Below the pieces are notes generated by a model. The model ran no database searches, was not told where the DNA came from, and was given only the letters and a program-made list of their open reading frames with translations. The position numbers and the translations under genes are program-made. DNA of 64,000 nt. Origin: Chitinophaga sp. Cy-1792 (GTDB lineage: Bacteria; Bacteroidota; Bacteroidia; Chitinophagales; Chitinophagaceae). The stretch spans positions 1,984,001 to 2,048,000 of the forward strand of contig NZ_VWWO01000001.1 of NCBI RefSeq assembly GCF_011752935.1, read 5' to 3'. Below, in pieces: positions 26,585 to 35,654 of this stretch (its first letter is position 1; every line of letters begins with the position of its first letter).

Positions 26585-28972
26585 ATGAAAAAATCGGTGA
26601 AAATATTGTGGACAGCGGCTTTAGGGGTCTTAGCAGTATTTATCCTTTTAGTACTACTCGTCAATTTCCGGGTGATCGGCAGTATGCCTTCCATGGAAGA
26701 ACTGGAGAACCCACGCGCTGCGCTGGCTTCCGAAGTAATCGCGGATGACGGCACCATTCTGGGAAAATATTATCAGGTAGATCGTTCCAGCAGTGACTAT
26801 AATGAAATCTCTCCAAACGTTATTAACGCATTGATTGCCACAGAGGAAAGTCGTTTTTACGAGAACTCCGGCATTGATCCGATCGGTACTTTGGCGATTC
26901 CTTTTTATATGGCTATTGGTAAAAAACGTGGCTCCAGTACCATTACCCAACAGCTCGCATTAAACCTCCAGGCAGATGCTTTAGGCAAGAAAAGGGCCTC
27001 AAACCCCATCAGTCGCGCCTTTCAGAAGTTACAGGAGTGGATTATTGCAGTAAAACTGGAAAGGAATTTTACCAAGAAGGAAATTTTAACACTTTATTTA
27101 AATACGGTTTCTTTCGGCGATAACGTATACGGTATTGAAAATGGTGCCCGTACTTTCTTTAGTAAAGATGCCGGCCATTTATCCGTAGAAGAAGCTGCCG
27201 TACTGGTAGGTATGCTGAAAGGTAATACCCTCTACAACCCTCGTCGCAACCCTTCCATTGCAAGAGACCGCAGAAACCAGGTAATCCAGAACATGATAGA
27301 TAATAAGTTCATCACCGAAGCAGAAGGTGCTGTAGCTAAATCTAAACCCATTGTGCTGCATTACAATAAAATTGACCATAACAAAGGACTGGCGCCTTAC
27401 TTCCGTGAAGTGCTCCGCGATGAGCTGAAAACATGGGCCGCCAACCATACCAAGAGTGATGGCACTAACTATAATATCTATCGTGATGGTCTGAAAATTT
27501 ATACTACCATCAACCCAAGAATGCAGTTATATGCAGAAGAAGCGGTAAGACATCACCTGATGACCTTGCAGAAATCACTCTTCGCACAGAACAATATCAA
27601 AACAGGCAGTGTGTGGAAAAACTGGCAGAAAGAGCTCTGGGGATTTGTCCAGGAATCTGACCGCTACCAGCAGATGAAAGAAGATGAGGCCTCTGATTCT
27701 ACCATCATGCAGGCATTCAACACACCTGTTAAAATGAAGGTTTTTGCCTGGAACAGCTACACCAATCCTGACCTCAATGATGTGGATACCGTGATGACGC
27801 CGATGGACTCCATCAAGTACATGCGTGCCATCCTCCAGTCCGGTTTCATGGCCATGGACCCTGAGAGCGGTGAGGTGAAAGCCTGGGTAGGCGGACCGGA
27901 TTTCCGTTACTTCAAAAACGATCACGTTTCTAAAATGCGTCGTCAGGTAGGTTCTACCTTTAAGCCTTTCCTCTATTGCTTTGCCATCATGAACGGCTTC
28001 ACGCCATATACCATGCTGCCAAACGAGCCTATCTCCATAGACGGATGGACACCGCATAACTCTGAAGGTAGTACCGGTGGTTCTATCACCATGGCAGGCG
28101 CCCTGGCGAAATCACTCAACCTCGTAGCTGCTTACCTGATCAAGCAACTGGGCCCTAAAGCCTTTGCTGATTTCGTGAAAAATAAAGTTGGCTTTACTCC
28201 TAAAATAGATCCTTATCCTTCCATTGCATTGGGTGCGGTAGACTTATCGCTGTATGAAATGCTGCGTGCCTATACGATGTTCCCGGGACGAGGTATTAAT
28301 ACCAAACCAATTTACATTACCCGTATTGAAGACAGATATGGTAATATCCTGGAAACATTTGCGCCAGAAAAACGTGAGGTGATCGGTGAACACGATTCCT
28401 ATACAATGGTGAAAATGATGGAAGGCGTTACTGGTCCGGGAGGAACGGCTAACCGTTTGCGTTTCCGTTATGGTATCCAGGGAGAAGTAGCTGGTAAAAC
28501 AGGTACCACCAACGATAATACCGATGGATGGTTTATCGGTTATACACCTAAAATCCTGGCTGGTGCATGGGTAGGTTGTGAAAATAACTACATCCACTTC
28601 AGTACTACTGCCATGGGACAGGGTGCCAATACTGGTCTGCCGATCTGGGCTTATTTCATGCAGAAAGTATATGCAGATCCTACATTAAAAGTTTCTGCTG
28701 CCGATAAATTCATTATGCCGGAAAGTATGATGAATGAGAATTATGAAGACTTCAACTCCAACGTACAACCTGGTGCTGAAGCAGAAAATTCAGGTAACGG
28801 TTCTGAATCTGACTATATGGATACCAGCAATAACGCTGGCTATGGCGATGATTATTCTACGCCAGGTGCTCCTGAAAAAGCGGCTCCGAAGAAAGATGAC
28901 AAAGAGAAGGAACCAAAGGATAGCAATAAGCCAGCACCTCCTAAGGCGGTGATGCCTAAAAAAGATCAATAA
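26585..28972 (+). CDS. Penicillin-binding protein 1A family (bifunctional transglycosylase/transpeptidase)
   Basis: 795 residues. One N-terminal membrane anchor (about 7-27). GT51 glycosyltransferase with catalytic Glu in IATEESRFYENSGID (about 87) and GSSTITQQLALN. The transpeptidase domain has SxxK at S457-T-F-K460, SxN at S510-L-N512 and KTG at 638-640. An acidic/lysine-rich, proline-containing tail of about 80 residues closes the protein. It polymerises and crosslinks peptidoglycan in the periplasm. All catalytic motifs are intact. It follows the PorW/SprE-like gene and ends in the hairpin at 28992. Confidence 0.95.
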   Translation: MKKSVKILWTAALGVLAVFILLVLLVNFRVIGSMPSMEELENPRAALASEVIADDGTILGKYYQVDRSSSDYNEISPNVINALIATEESRFYENSGIDPIGTLAIPFYMAIGKKRGSSTITQQLALNLQADALGKKRASNPISRAFQKLQEWIIAVKLERNFTKKEILTLYLNTVSFGDNVYGIENGARTFFSKDAGHLSVEEAAVLVGMLKGNTLYNPRRNPSIARDRRNQVIQNMIDNKFITEAEGAVAKSKPIVLHYNKIDHNKGLAPYFREVLRDELKTWAANHTKSDGTNYNIYRDGLKIYTTINPRMQLYAEEAVRHHLMTLQKSLFAQNNIKTGSVWKNWQKELWGFVQESDRYQQMKEDEASDSTIMQAFNTPVKMKVFAWNSYTNPDLNDVDTVMTPMDSIKYMRAILQSGFMAMDPESGEVKAWVGGPDFRYFKNDHVSKMRRQVGSTFKPFLYCFAIMNGFTPYTMLPNEPISIDGWTPHNSEGSTGGSITMAGALAKSLNLVAAYLIKQLGPKAFADFVKNKVGFTPKIDPYPSIALGAVDLSLYEMLRAYTMFPGRGINTKPIYITRIEDRYGNILETFAPEKREVIGEHDSYTMVKMMEGVTGPGGTANRLRFRYGIQGEVAGKTGTTNDNTDGWFIGYTPKILAGAWVGCENNYIHFSTTAMGQGANTGLPIWAYFMQKVYADPTLKVSAADKFIMPESMMNENYEDFNSNVQPGAEAENSGNGSESDYMDTSNNAGYGDDYSTPGAPEKAAPKKDDKEKEPKDSNKPAPPKAVMPKKDQ

Positions 28973-28991
28973 GTAAATCTTTATAAAAAGG

Positions 28992-29022
28992 AAGTCGGTC
29001 TCTACTCAGTAGAGACCGACTT
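28992..29022. terminator. PBP1A terminator (GTCTCTAC/GTAGAGAC family)
   Basis: Arms 28992-29006 and 29008-29022 are complementary throughout around one central base (about 14 pairs with a three-base loop), then T-run. It is shared with the convergent carbonic anhydrase gene, whose stop is four bases away. Confidence 0.9.
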
Positions 29023-29025
29023 TTT

Positions 29026-29787
29026 TTATTGTACAGGAGTTACCTTACCGGTGCTCATATCATAGACGGCACCCGTAATGATCAGGTCCTTGTTTTTCTC
29101 CATTTCTGCCAGTATCGGGCTGTTTTTTCGAATTTTTTCGATGGTTAACCGGATATTCTCCTCACAAACTTCATGGACGTAAGCGTCATTTTTGGAGGAT
29201 TTATCGCCGGTATATGCAGTGATGCTGACTGCCGGGCGGATCTTAGCCAGGAGGGCCGTAATATTACCTAATTTAACATCATCTATGGCTGACTTGATGG
29301 CGCCACAATGTTCATGGCCCAGTACCATAATGACTTTCGCGCCGGAAACCTTGCAACCAAATTCCATGCTACCCAGTATATCATCATTGACAATATTCCC
29401 TGCTACTCTGGCCACAAAAATATCTCCGATGCCTCTGTGAAAAACATCCTCTACGGGCACCCTGGAATCCAGGCAGGAGAGGATGACAGCCTTTGGAAAC
29501 TGGCTCATGGAGGCGGCCCGCACCCTGGCGGTATTATTGCGAACAGTCAGCTGGTCATCAACAAACTCTTCATTTCCTTTCATGAGCATATTCAATACAT
29601 CACCGGGTGTCAGGGCGTTTTGCTGTTCCTGTGTAAGCACCGGGTTAACGAGTACATCAGCTGTATCGATGGATACGGTTCCTGCTTCTGGCGTATCAAT
29701 ATCCTCCACGGACGTCTCAGGGACATTGTTGCAGGCTGCAAATATGGCTAAACAGCTGATGCACAAGACAAGTATTTGCTTTTTCAT
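29026..29787 (-). CDS. Lipoprotein beta-class carbonic anhydrase
   Basis: 253 residues. A lipoprotein signal (MKKQILVLCISCLAIFAAC, modified Cys 19) is followed by an acidic linker. The beta-CA domain (about 60-250) has zinc ligands C105, D107 or water, H158 and C161, the catalytic dyad D107/R109 (CLDSR), and GHEHCGA. It interconverts CO2 and bicarbonate. The usual beta-CA is cytoplasmic; the lipobox puts this one in the periplasm or on a membrane surface. Monocistronic. Confidence 0.92.
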   Translation of the reverse strand: MKKQILVLCISCLAIFAACNNVPETSVEDIDTPEAGTVSIDTADVLVNPVLTQEQQNALTPGDVLNMLMKGNEEFVDDQLTVRNNTARVRAASMSQFPKAVILSCLDSRVPVEDVFHRGIGDIFVARVAGNIVNDDILGSMEFGCKVSGAKVIMVLGHEHCGAIKSAIDDVKLGNITALLAKIRPAVSITAYTGDKSSKNDAYVHEVCEENIRLTIEKIRKNSPILAEMEKNKDLIITGAVYDMSTGKVTPVQ

Positions 29788-29877
29788 GTCCTGTTTTTTG
29801 ACAAGAAAAACATGAGACCACCGTGATTGTTTACAGTTGCGAGCGGTTAACCTGATTATTTAATAAGTAAGATGCTA

Positions 29878-29885
29878 TATTTTTG
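29878..29885 (+). promoter_or_regulatory. -7 element of the fibre-like protein gene
   Basis: TATTTTTG, 45 bases before the ATG at 29931. Confidence 0.55.
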
Positions 29886-29930
29886 TGGGCTGTTTTCGTA
29901 AAAAAGTAACCTTTTATTCAAACCTATATC

Positions 29931-30878
29931 ATGAAAAAAATAGTAACCCTCGTAGTATGCTTTTTACTACCATTGCTAAAAGTTGCTGCGCAGGATGTGA
30001 ATACATTCTACTCTACCATATTATTTCCAGGGAATTATATAACAGGGGATTATGTAGAATTTGTGCAGGTAACTCCGAATGATGCAAGTGCTGCTGGATA
30101 TTATGAAGTTTCTATTTCATATACCAGAGGCAATATTGCCGCTTCTGCAACACACATTGTAAGTGCGTCCCATGCAAACGGTAATGTTTGGCGAGAAGCA
30201 GGCAGAGTAAACAGTAACCCATATTTGGGAAGTCAGATGAGCTTTACTGTAGATGCAAATACAACTTACAATAATACCCGGTTTAGAATCCGGGCAATTG
30301 CAACATACGGTCTGGCGACTGATATCAATGTGCATGTAAAAATCAGGGCTATCGGCTGGAATAACGGATTTGCAGATTTGAATGTTCGGGGTAATACCAC
30401 TGCTCCTGTGGGCCTCTTGCCAATGACTGCTGAATGGAATTTGTGGGTGGGAGATGTGTACAAGACCGGAACAGCTAATATTGCATTGAAGGCAGATATA
30501 AATGGGAATATCGGTATCGGCACTTTATCCCCTCAGTCTAAATTAGCGGTAGCCGGAACCATTACAGCACAGAAAGTAAAAGTAACTGCTACCAGCTGGC
30601 CAGATTATGTATTCAAAAAAGATTATGCTTTACCATCATTGAAGACTGTCGAGGAATATGTTGCTACTTACAATCACTTACCTGGTATCCCAGCTGCTAC
30701 AGTTGTAGAAAAGGAAGGACAGGATTTAGGAGATATGAATAAGCTGTTATTGCAAAAGGTGGAAGAATTGACATTGTATTTAATAAATGAACACAAGAAG
30801 AATGAGGATTTGGAATTGCAGTTGCAACAAATACAGCGACAATTACAGACGCTCAAAGATGAAATCCATCGTAAGTAG
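29931..30878 (+). CDS. Secreted fibre-like protein with Bacteroidota tail domain
   Basis: 315 residues. Signal peptide to about AAQ (residue 21). Residues 22-190 form an unrecognised beta-rich domain. From about 200 comes GNIGIGTLSPQSKLAVAGTI, then KDYALPSLKTVEEYV, NHLPGIPAA and a C-terminal coiled coil (about 265-312, rich in L, Q, E and K). That C-terminal module is common in secreted, often trimeric, Bacteroidota proteins and resembles the region before the phage tail-spike chaperone domain. No catalytic motif is seen, so a surface or extracellular structural role is likely. Alone, with its own promoter and terminator. Confidence 0.6.
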   Translation: MKKIVTLVVCFLLPLLKVAAQDVNTFYSTILFPGNYITGDYVEFVQVTPNDASAAGYYEVSISYTRGNIAASATHIVSASHANGNVWREAGRVNSNPYLGSQMSFTVDANTTYNNTRFRIRAIATYGLATDINVHVKIRAIGWNNGFADLNVRGNTTAPVGLLPMTAEWNLWVGDVYKTGTANIALKADINGNIGIGTLSPQSKLAVAGTITAQKVKVTATSWPDYVFKKDYALPSLKTVEEYVATYNHLPGIPAATVVEKEGQDLGDMNKLLLQKVEELTLYLINEHKKNEDLELQLQQIQRQLQTLKDEIHRK

Positions 30879-30906
30879 TAATTGACGGTCATCTAAATTA
30901 TACTAA

Positions 30907-30931
30907 AAGAGCAGCCTTGATGGCTGCTCTT
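30907..30931. terminator. Bidirectional terminator
   Basis: AAGAGCAGCC/GGCTGCTCTT (30907-30916 with 30922-30931) between the convergent fibre-like and DUF4139 genes. Confidence 0.8.
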
Positions 30932-30941
30932 ATTATTTGAA

Positions 30942-32843
30942 TCATTCTACATTCGTAATCATCCCCTTCGGATAGGTCACCGAATATTTCAGTACCCGTT
31001 TCTGTTCTCCTGCTGCCGGTATTTTCAGGTTCCAGCTGAGTATTTTTGTATCCTCGTCCAGGGAGGCATCGCCGTATTCTACTTTGGATACATCCGTTTC
31101 TGCGGCCACCTTAATAGGTAGCTGGTCCTGGACGATGATATTGATAGGTGTTTGTTTGTTGTTGCGCACGGCTATTTCCCAGGATTTAGCTAATGTAGTG
31201 CGGCCACCGATGAAGCTTTTGCGGCTTTCATCTTTTTGTAATGTTCTGCTGATCAGCACTTGTTTGTCTTTACCGAGGGAAAGCTGCAGCGTATCATTGC
31301 CGCTTTTCATTTCCAGTAAAGTTTTACCGAGGTAGGTGCCTTCATAGTAAATGCTGGCTTCGCCATCCAGGAGGTTGAAGGATTCCCAGTCGGTGATATT
31401 GGCCATGAGGAAGGCAGCCTTATCAAGTTTAGGAACGGCATAGTATTGATAGCCTGCATCTACTTCCAGTTCTTTAATGCCAACAGTATAAGGCTTTCCA
31501 TCCGGTGGAATGCTGTATGGTACGGGGATATCGAACATGACAGTTGTTGGCGTATAGGCTTCGGGGATATCCATTGGTGCCAGGAAGCTTTTTACTGCTT
31601 TTTTGGTTTTACTGTTTGCTGATAGCCCTGCCACACGGCCTTGCAGAGCGCTGGAAAGATCGTTGGTGTCGCCATATCCGGTAACAACCACTTCACTAAG
31701 TGAAGTGTTGGAGGGCCTCATCGCTACGGACATATAGTTATAGGGGATTGCTTCTTCGTTTTGAAAGCCGATATAGGAGAACTGGAATATAATATTATCG
31801 CCGGAAGGCTTTTGCAGATGGAATTTGCCATTGGCATCTGTATTGGTGCCGATAGAGCTGTTCTTAATTTTAACCACTACGCCAGGCAGCGGGTTGCCGC
31901 TTTCGTCTACAACAGTTCCGTTGATGTCGTTGGAAACCTGTGCCTTATAAAGGCCGGCCATGGCCTTGTCCCGCTCGGCGGTGCTGTAGTATTGGCGCAG
32001 GTACCAGGGTGTCAGTATAGGTTTGCTATTACTTTCATCGGGTACGCCGGTGCTCAGGGAGAGCTTTACATTTTTCCAGTCTTCCCCGCACTGCTGGTAT
32101 ACATTGGCTTTGTAAACCAGTGACAGCGGGTGGTTGATGTCTTTCACACGAATATCGTAAGAGGGAATCCAGCCTGCGTTTTTAACAAGATAACTAACAT
32201 TGATTTTGCCGTTAACTGGTTCTTTTGCCTGTAGGTCAAGAATAATATCACTGGTAGGGGCGGAGGAGAGGTTATTCAAGGCAGCCAGCTGGGCTTCTAT
32301 CTTTCTTTTATCATTTTCTTTTGCAGAGATGATTTTGTTGATTTCCTGTGTTTTGTTCAGATTTTCGGATAGTCGTGCCCGTTGGAAATCGAGGGAAGCC
32401 TGTAAGTCAGTGGCTTTGAGGCCATTGTTACCGCCTATATTCTGATTTTTAAGCAGCATATTACGTTCTTCCGTATATACCTGTGCGTTATTTCTTTCTT
32501 TTTCTATCTGGTCTTTGACTTTGTCGAGTTGTTCATATAAGGCAGAAATTTCTTCTCTTTTTGTTTGCTGGTGCATGATGTTAGGTTGCCTGGAAACTGC
32601 CAGCAGCGTGAAATTGCCGCTGCCATTTACCTGAATGCTCTTCTCTTCCAGGTCGGGGGAAACATCTGTAATAATCACCTGGCTGGTACCGGCGGGCAGG
32701 GAAATACTTCCACTGCGGTCTACCTGCGCTCCTTTGAGAAATACGGTTACTTTGGAGATGCTGGTTGATATTGTCTGTTTCTTTGTCTGGGCGATGGTTG
32801 TTTGCACTACCAGCGCCAGCGGAAGTAACAATAAATGCTTCAT
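30942..32843 (-). CDS. DUF4139 / mucoidy-inhibitor-like protein with carboxypeptidase-regulatory and SusC-like insert
   Basis: 633 residues. Signal peptide (MKHLLLLPLALVVQTTIAQ). The N-terminal DUF4140-like domain has VTVFLKGAQVDRSG. A coiled coil (about 110-200) precedes DUF4139 strands beginning KINVSYLVKNAGWIPSYDIRV. Inserted in the middle (about 310-405) are a CarboxypepD_reg-like domain (INGTVVDESGNPLPGVVV) and a stretch like the start of a SusC plug (LSEVVVTGYG, then SALQGRVAGL). DUF4139 then resumes and ends with ILSWNLKIPAAGEQKRV. Function is unknown; the protein is exported. The start at 32843 is taken at the signal peptide, not at an in-frame ATG 66 bases upstream. Confidence 0.82.
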   Translation of the reverse strand: MKHLLLLPLALVVQTTIAQTKKQTISTSISKVTVFLKGAQVDRSGSISLPAGTSQVIITDVSPDLEEKSIQVNGSGNFTLLAVSRQPNIMHQQTKREEISALYEQLDKVKDQIEKERNNAQVYTEERNMLLKNQNIGGNNGLKATDLQASLDFQRARLSENLNKTQEINKIISAKENDKRKIEAQLAALNNLSSAPTSDIILDLQAKEPVNGKINVSYLVKNAGWIPSYDIRVKDINHPLSLVYKANVYQQCGEDWKNVKLSLSTGVPDESNSKPILTPWYLRQYYSTAERDKAMAGLYKAQVSNDINGTVVDESGNPLPGVVVKIKNSSIGTNTDANGKFHLQKPSGDNIIFQFSYIGFQNEEAIPYNYMSVAMRPSNTSLSEVVVTGYGDTNDLSSALQGRVAGLSANSKTKKAVKSFLAPMDIPEAYTPTTVMFDIPVPYSIPPDGKPYTVGIKELEVDAGYQYYAVPKLDKAAFLMANITDWESFNLLDGEASIYYEGTYLGKTLLEMKSGNDTLQLSLGKDKQVLISRTLQKDESRKSFIGGRTTLAKSWEIAVRNNKQTPINIIVQDQLPIKVAAETDVSKVEYGDASLDEDTKILSWNLKIPAAGEQKRVLKYSVTYPKGMITNVE

Positions 32844-33017
32844 AGTGCGAATTTTCCAACATGATGCATGGAAATCAGGCATTCCATAAATGGGAATAAC
32901 TTTTTTCACCGTTTATAGAAAAAAACTTCCGGTGGAGTAGAACAGCCTTGTTTCTCCATCGATTTTGTTAGCTTAGCACAAAATCAAACCACAAACCACA
33001 CCATTAAAAACTGACAG

Positions 33018-34175
33018 ATGAAGAAAACCATCTATTCCCTGCTGCTGGCGGGGTGTATGCCATTGGCTGTCTTTGCACAGGACAGCACCCAGTTTATCAA
33101 AGCGTCCTGGAAGGACTTGCTGGTAAAGGCTAAAAAAGAACACAAACCTATTTTCGTAGACACTTACTTTGAAGGATGTCATGCCTGTAAAGACATGGAA
33201 ATGCGTGTATTTCCTGTAAAGGAAGTAAAGGAATACATGCAGGAGAACTTTATCAACACAGGATTTGATGTATTCAAGGAAGACTTTGGATTTGATCTCT
33301 GTGCAAGATATATGCTGCACGGTTTTCCAACCTATTTAATCATCTCCCCGGAGGGGAAACTGGTAGATATGGACCTGGGCTATAGCGACTATGACAAATT
33401 CCTCGCATTCCTGAAACAGGCATCTTCCCGTTACAAAAATGGTCAGTTCCACGATGGCTTTGCCACTAACGTGAAGAAAGACGGGCCGGACTGGTACCAG
33501 GCGATGTTCAGCAAAAACCGGATCGTACCGAAAGACTCTGTATTACTGCCTTTCCTGGCAGCGCAAAAGAATAAAATGTCTGAAATGGCAGGGAAGGCAA
33601 TGGCTATTGCCCGCAACCTGCCTGCCGATTACCGGGCTTATTACCTGGCCAACCGCAAGCAATACCAGGATAAATTCGGTAAAGACATTAACTCAGCTAT
33701 TTTGTCCAATATCATAAATGCCGACCTGAAAGAACTGCCTAAAAGTTTCGATCAGGCAGCCTTTGATGCATTCATCAAAAAGCATGAAGCAGAATATGCC
33801 GGTGCCGACTGGCAGGCAATTAAAATGCAGTTTGCATCTGGTTATTTCATGAGAAACAAACTGTATAATGAATACCTGGATTATGTTATTGCCAATAATA
33901 ACATGAATGACAATGATGTACGGGTATTCGCATTTAATGCAGGCCAGGAGTTGTATAAGAACCCTGAACTGGCGGCTAAGTATACAAAATGGGGTATGAA
34001 AGCAATGAACCAGCATTGCAGCATGGAAGTATTAACAGGCATGAGCAGGTTTGCAGAGAAAGCAGATCACAAGGCAGAAGCTAAGCAGTACATGAACTGG
34101 GCTGCTGAAAAAGCGGAAGCTATGGGCATGACCGATGCCGCCACATCTTATAGAAGTGCAGCAGAAAAAATGTAA
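33018..34175 (+). CDS. Periplasmic thioredoxin-family protein
   Basis: 385 residues. Signal peptide ending about VFAQ. Thioredoxin-like domain (about 25-140) with the redox pair C54-H-A-C57 in FEGCHACKDM and the cis-Pro element GFPTYLIISPEG. The remaining 240 residues are helical, with repeats suggestive of TPR-like packing and Ala/Lys-rich sequence near the end. Likely a thiol oxidoreductase or a protein with a thioredoxin sensor part. The same layout occurs in Bacteroidota 'thioredoxin family' proteins of unknown role. Monocistronic. Confidence 0.82.
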   Translation: MKKTIYSLLLAGCMPLAVFAQDSTQFIKASWKDLLVKAKKEHKPIFVDTYFEGCHACKDMEMRVFPVKEVKEYMQENFINTGFDVFKEDFGFDLCARYMLHGFPTYLIISPEGKLVDMDLGYSDYDKFLAFLKQASSRYKNGQFHDGFATNVKKDGPDWYQAMFSKNRIVPKDSVLLPFLAAQKNKMSEMAGKAMAIARNLPADYRAYYLANRKQYQDKFGKDINSAILSNIINADLKELPKSFDQAAFDAFIKKHEAEYAGADWQAIKMQFASGYFMRNKLYNEYLDYVIANNNMNDNDVRVFAFNAGQELYKNPELAAKYTKWGMKAMNQHCSMEVLTGMSRFAEKADHKAEAKQYMNWAAEKAEAMGMTDAATSYRSAAEKM

Positions 34176-34194
34176 ATCATCTGCCTGATAAAAC

Positions 34195-34233
34195 AAAAAT
34201 CCCCGTCTCTAATGAGTAGAGACGGGGATTTTT
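34195..34233. terminator. Terminator (GTCTCTA family)
   Basis: 17-bp perfect stem (34195-34211 with 34217-34233), loop ATGAG, flanked by A- and T-runs. It lies between the convergent thioredoxin and sucC genes. Confidence 0.9.
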
Positions 34234-34275
34234 TATAAAAAGAAAATAAAATCGCGTTGCTTAAAAAGCAGTCAA

Positions 34276-35490
34276 TTAAGCGCTAACAGCTTTGTTAACC
34301 AGTGCAGCTGCTTCGCTCAGGAGGATAGCAGACTGTACTTTCAGGCCTGATTTTTCGATCAGTTCTTTAGCTTCAGCAGCATTGGTACCCTGCAGACGTA
34401 CGATGATAGGTACGTTGATGGTGCCAATAGACTGGTAAGCGTCGATAACACCCTGTGCAACCCTGTCGCAACGAACGATACCACCAAAGATATTGATGAG
34501 GATCGCTTTTACTTTAGGATCTTTCAGGATGATACGGAAACCTGCTTCAACGGTCTGAGCGTTTGCAGTACCTCCTACGTCCAGGAAGTTAGCAGGCTCA
34601 CCGCCAGACAGTTTGATCATATCCATGGTAGCCATTGCCAGACCGGCGCCGTTTACCATACAACCTACGTTACCGTCGAGTTTTACGAAGTTCAGGTTGA
34701 ATTTACCTGCTTCTACTTCGGTTGGATCTTCTTCGGTGATGTCGCGCATAGCTTCCAGGTCTGCATGACGCATTAAAGCGTTATCGTCCAGGTTTAATTT
34801 AGCATCAACAGCGATGATTTTTTCGTCGCTGGTTTTGAACAGCGGGTTGATTTCCAGCATGCTGGCATCCAGTCCTACGTAAGCATTGTACAGGTTAGTT
34901 ACGAATTTAACCATGTTTTTGAATGCCTCACCGCTCAGACCGAGGTTGAAAGCGATGTTACGTGCCTGGAATGGCTGCAGGGTCATGTTAGGACGAACCC
35001 ACTCTTTGAATATTTTTTCTGGTGTGCTGTGAGCAACTTCTTCGATATCCATACCACCTTCAGTGGAGTACATGATAACGTTCATGCTTTTAGCACGATC
35101 CAGCAGGACAGACAGGTAGAATTCTTTTACCGGGTTAGGACCAGGATAGTAAACATCCTGAGCTACCAGTACTTTATTTACCAGTTTACCAGCTTCACCA
35201 GTCTGAATGGTCACCAGGGTGCCACCCAGAATGTTGCCAGCAATGGTTTTAACATCTTCCGCATTTTTTCCTACGGCCACACCTCTCTGTTCTGTACCAC
35301 GGATTTTACCCTTACCGCGTCCACCAGCATGAATCTGTGCTTTTACAACAGCAAATTCATTACCGTAAGTAACTTTCAATTGTTTGTAAGCCTCGGCGGC
35401 CGCTTCAGGAGTATCTACCGGAATACCTTCCTGTACCGGTACGTTATATTTTTTCAACAGTTCTTTAGCCTGGTACTCGTGTAAGTTCAT
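34276..35490 (-). CDS. sucC: Succinyl-CoA ligase (ADP-forming), beta subunit
   Basis: 404 residues. ATP-grasp N-terminal domain (MNLHEYQAKELLKKYNVPV, then KAQIHAGGRGKGKI) and a C-terminal CoA-ligase domain (VGCMVNGAGLAMATMD, then INIFGGIVRCDRVAQG). It makes ATP from succinyl-CoA with SucD in the TCA cycle. The alpha subunit gene (sucD) is not adjacent: the convergent thioredoxin gene follows. Two isocitrate dehydrogenase genes lie 8-10 kb away on the same strand. Length is normal. Confidence 0.96.
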   Translation of the reverse strand: MNLHEYQAKELLKKYNVPVQEGIPVDTPEAAAEAYKQLKVTYGNEFAVVKAQIHAGGRGKGKIRGTEQRGVAVGKNAEDVKTIAGNILGGTLVTIQTGEAGKLVNKVLVAQDVYYPGPNPVKEFYLSVLLDRAKSMNVIMYSTEGGMDIEEVAHSTPEKIFKEWVRPNMTLQPFQARNIAFNLGLSGEAFKNMVKFVTNLYNAYVGLDASMLEINPLFKTSDEKIIAVDAKLNLDDNALMRHADLEAMRDITEEDPTEVEAGKFNLNFVKLDGNVGCMVNGAGLAMATMDMIKLSGGEPANFLDVGGTANAQTVEAGFRIILKDPKVKAILINIFGGIVRCDRVAQGVIDAYQSIGTINVPIIVRLQGTNAAEAKELIEKSGLKVQSAILLSEAAALVNKAVSA

Positions 35491-35563
35491 CGGAATAAAA
35501 TTTGCCGCTAAAATAGGTCATTATGATTTAAATATAAAACTCAGTCATTTGTGAATTAAAAAA

Positions 35564-35571
35564 TAACTTTG
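35564..35571 (+). promoter_or_regulatory. -7 element of the purine nucleoside phosphorylase gene
   Basis: TAACTTTG, 84 bases before the ATG at 35655. A TTTG at 35548 is too close to be its -33 partner. Confidence 0.55.
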
Positions 35572-35654
35572 CGCCGGTTAGCCGGTAATCCGATATTGCA
35601 GTAAATTATCGTCCGTCTTTCATTGAAATTAAACGAATTAACGAAAAAGTAAAT

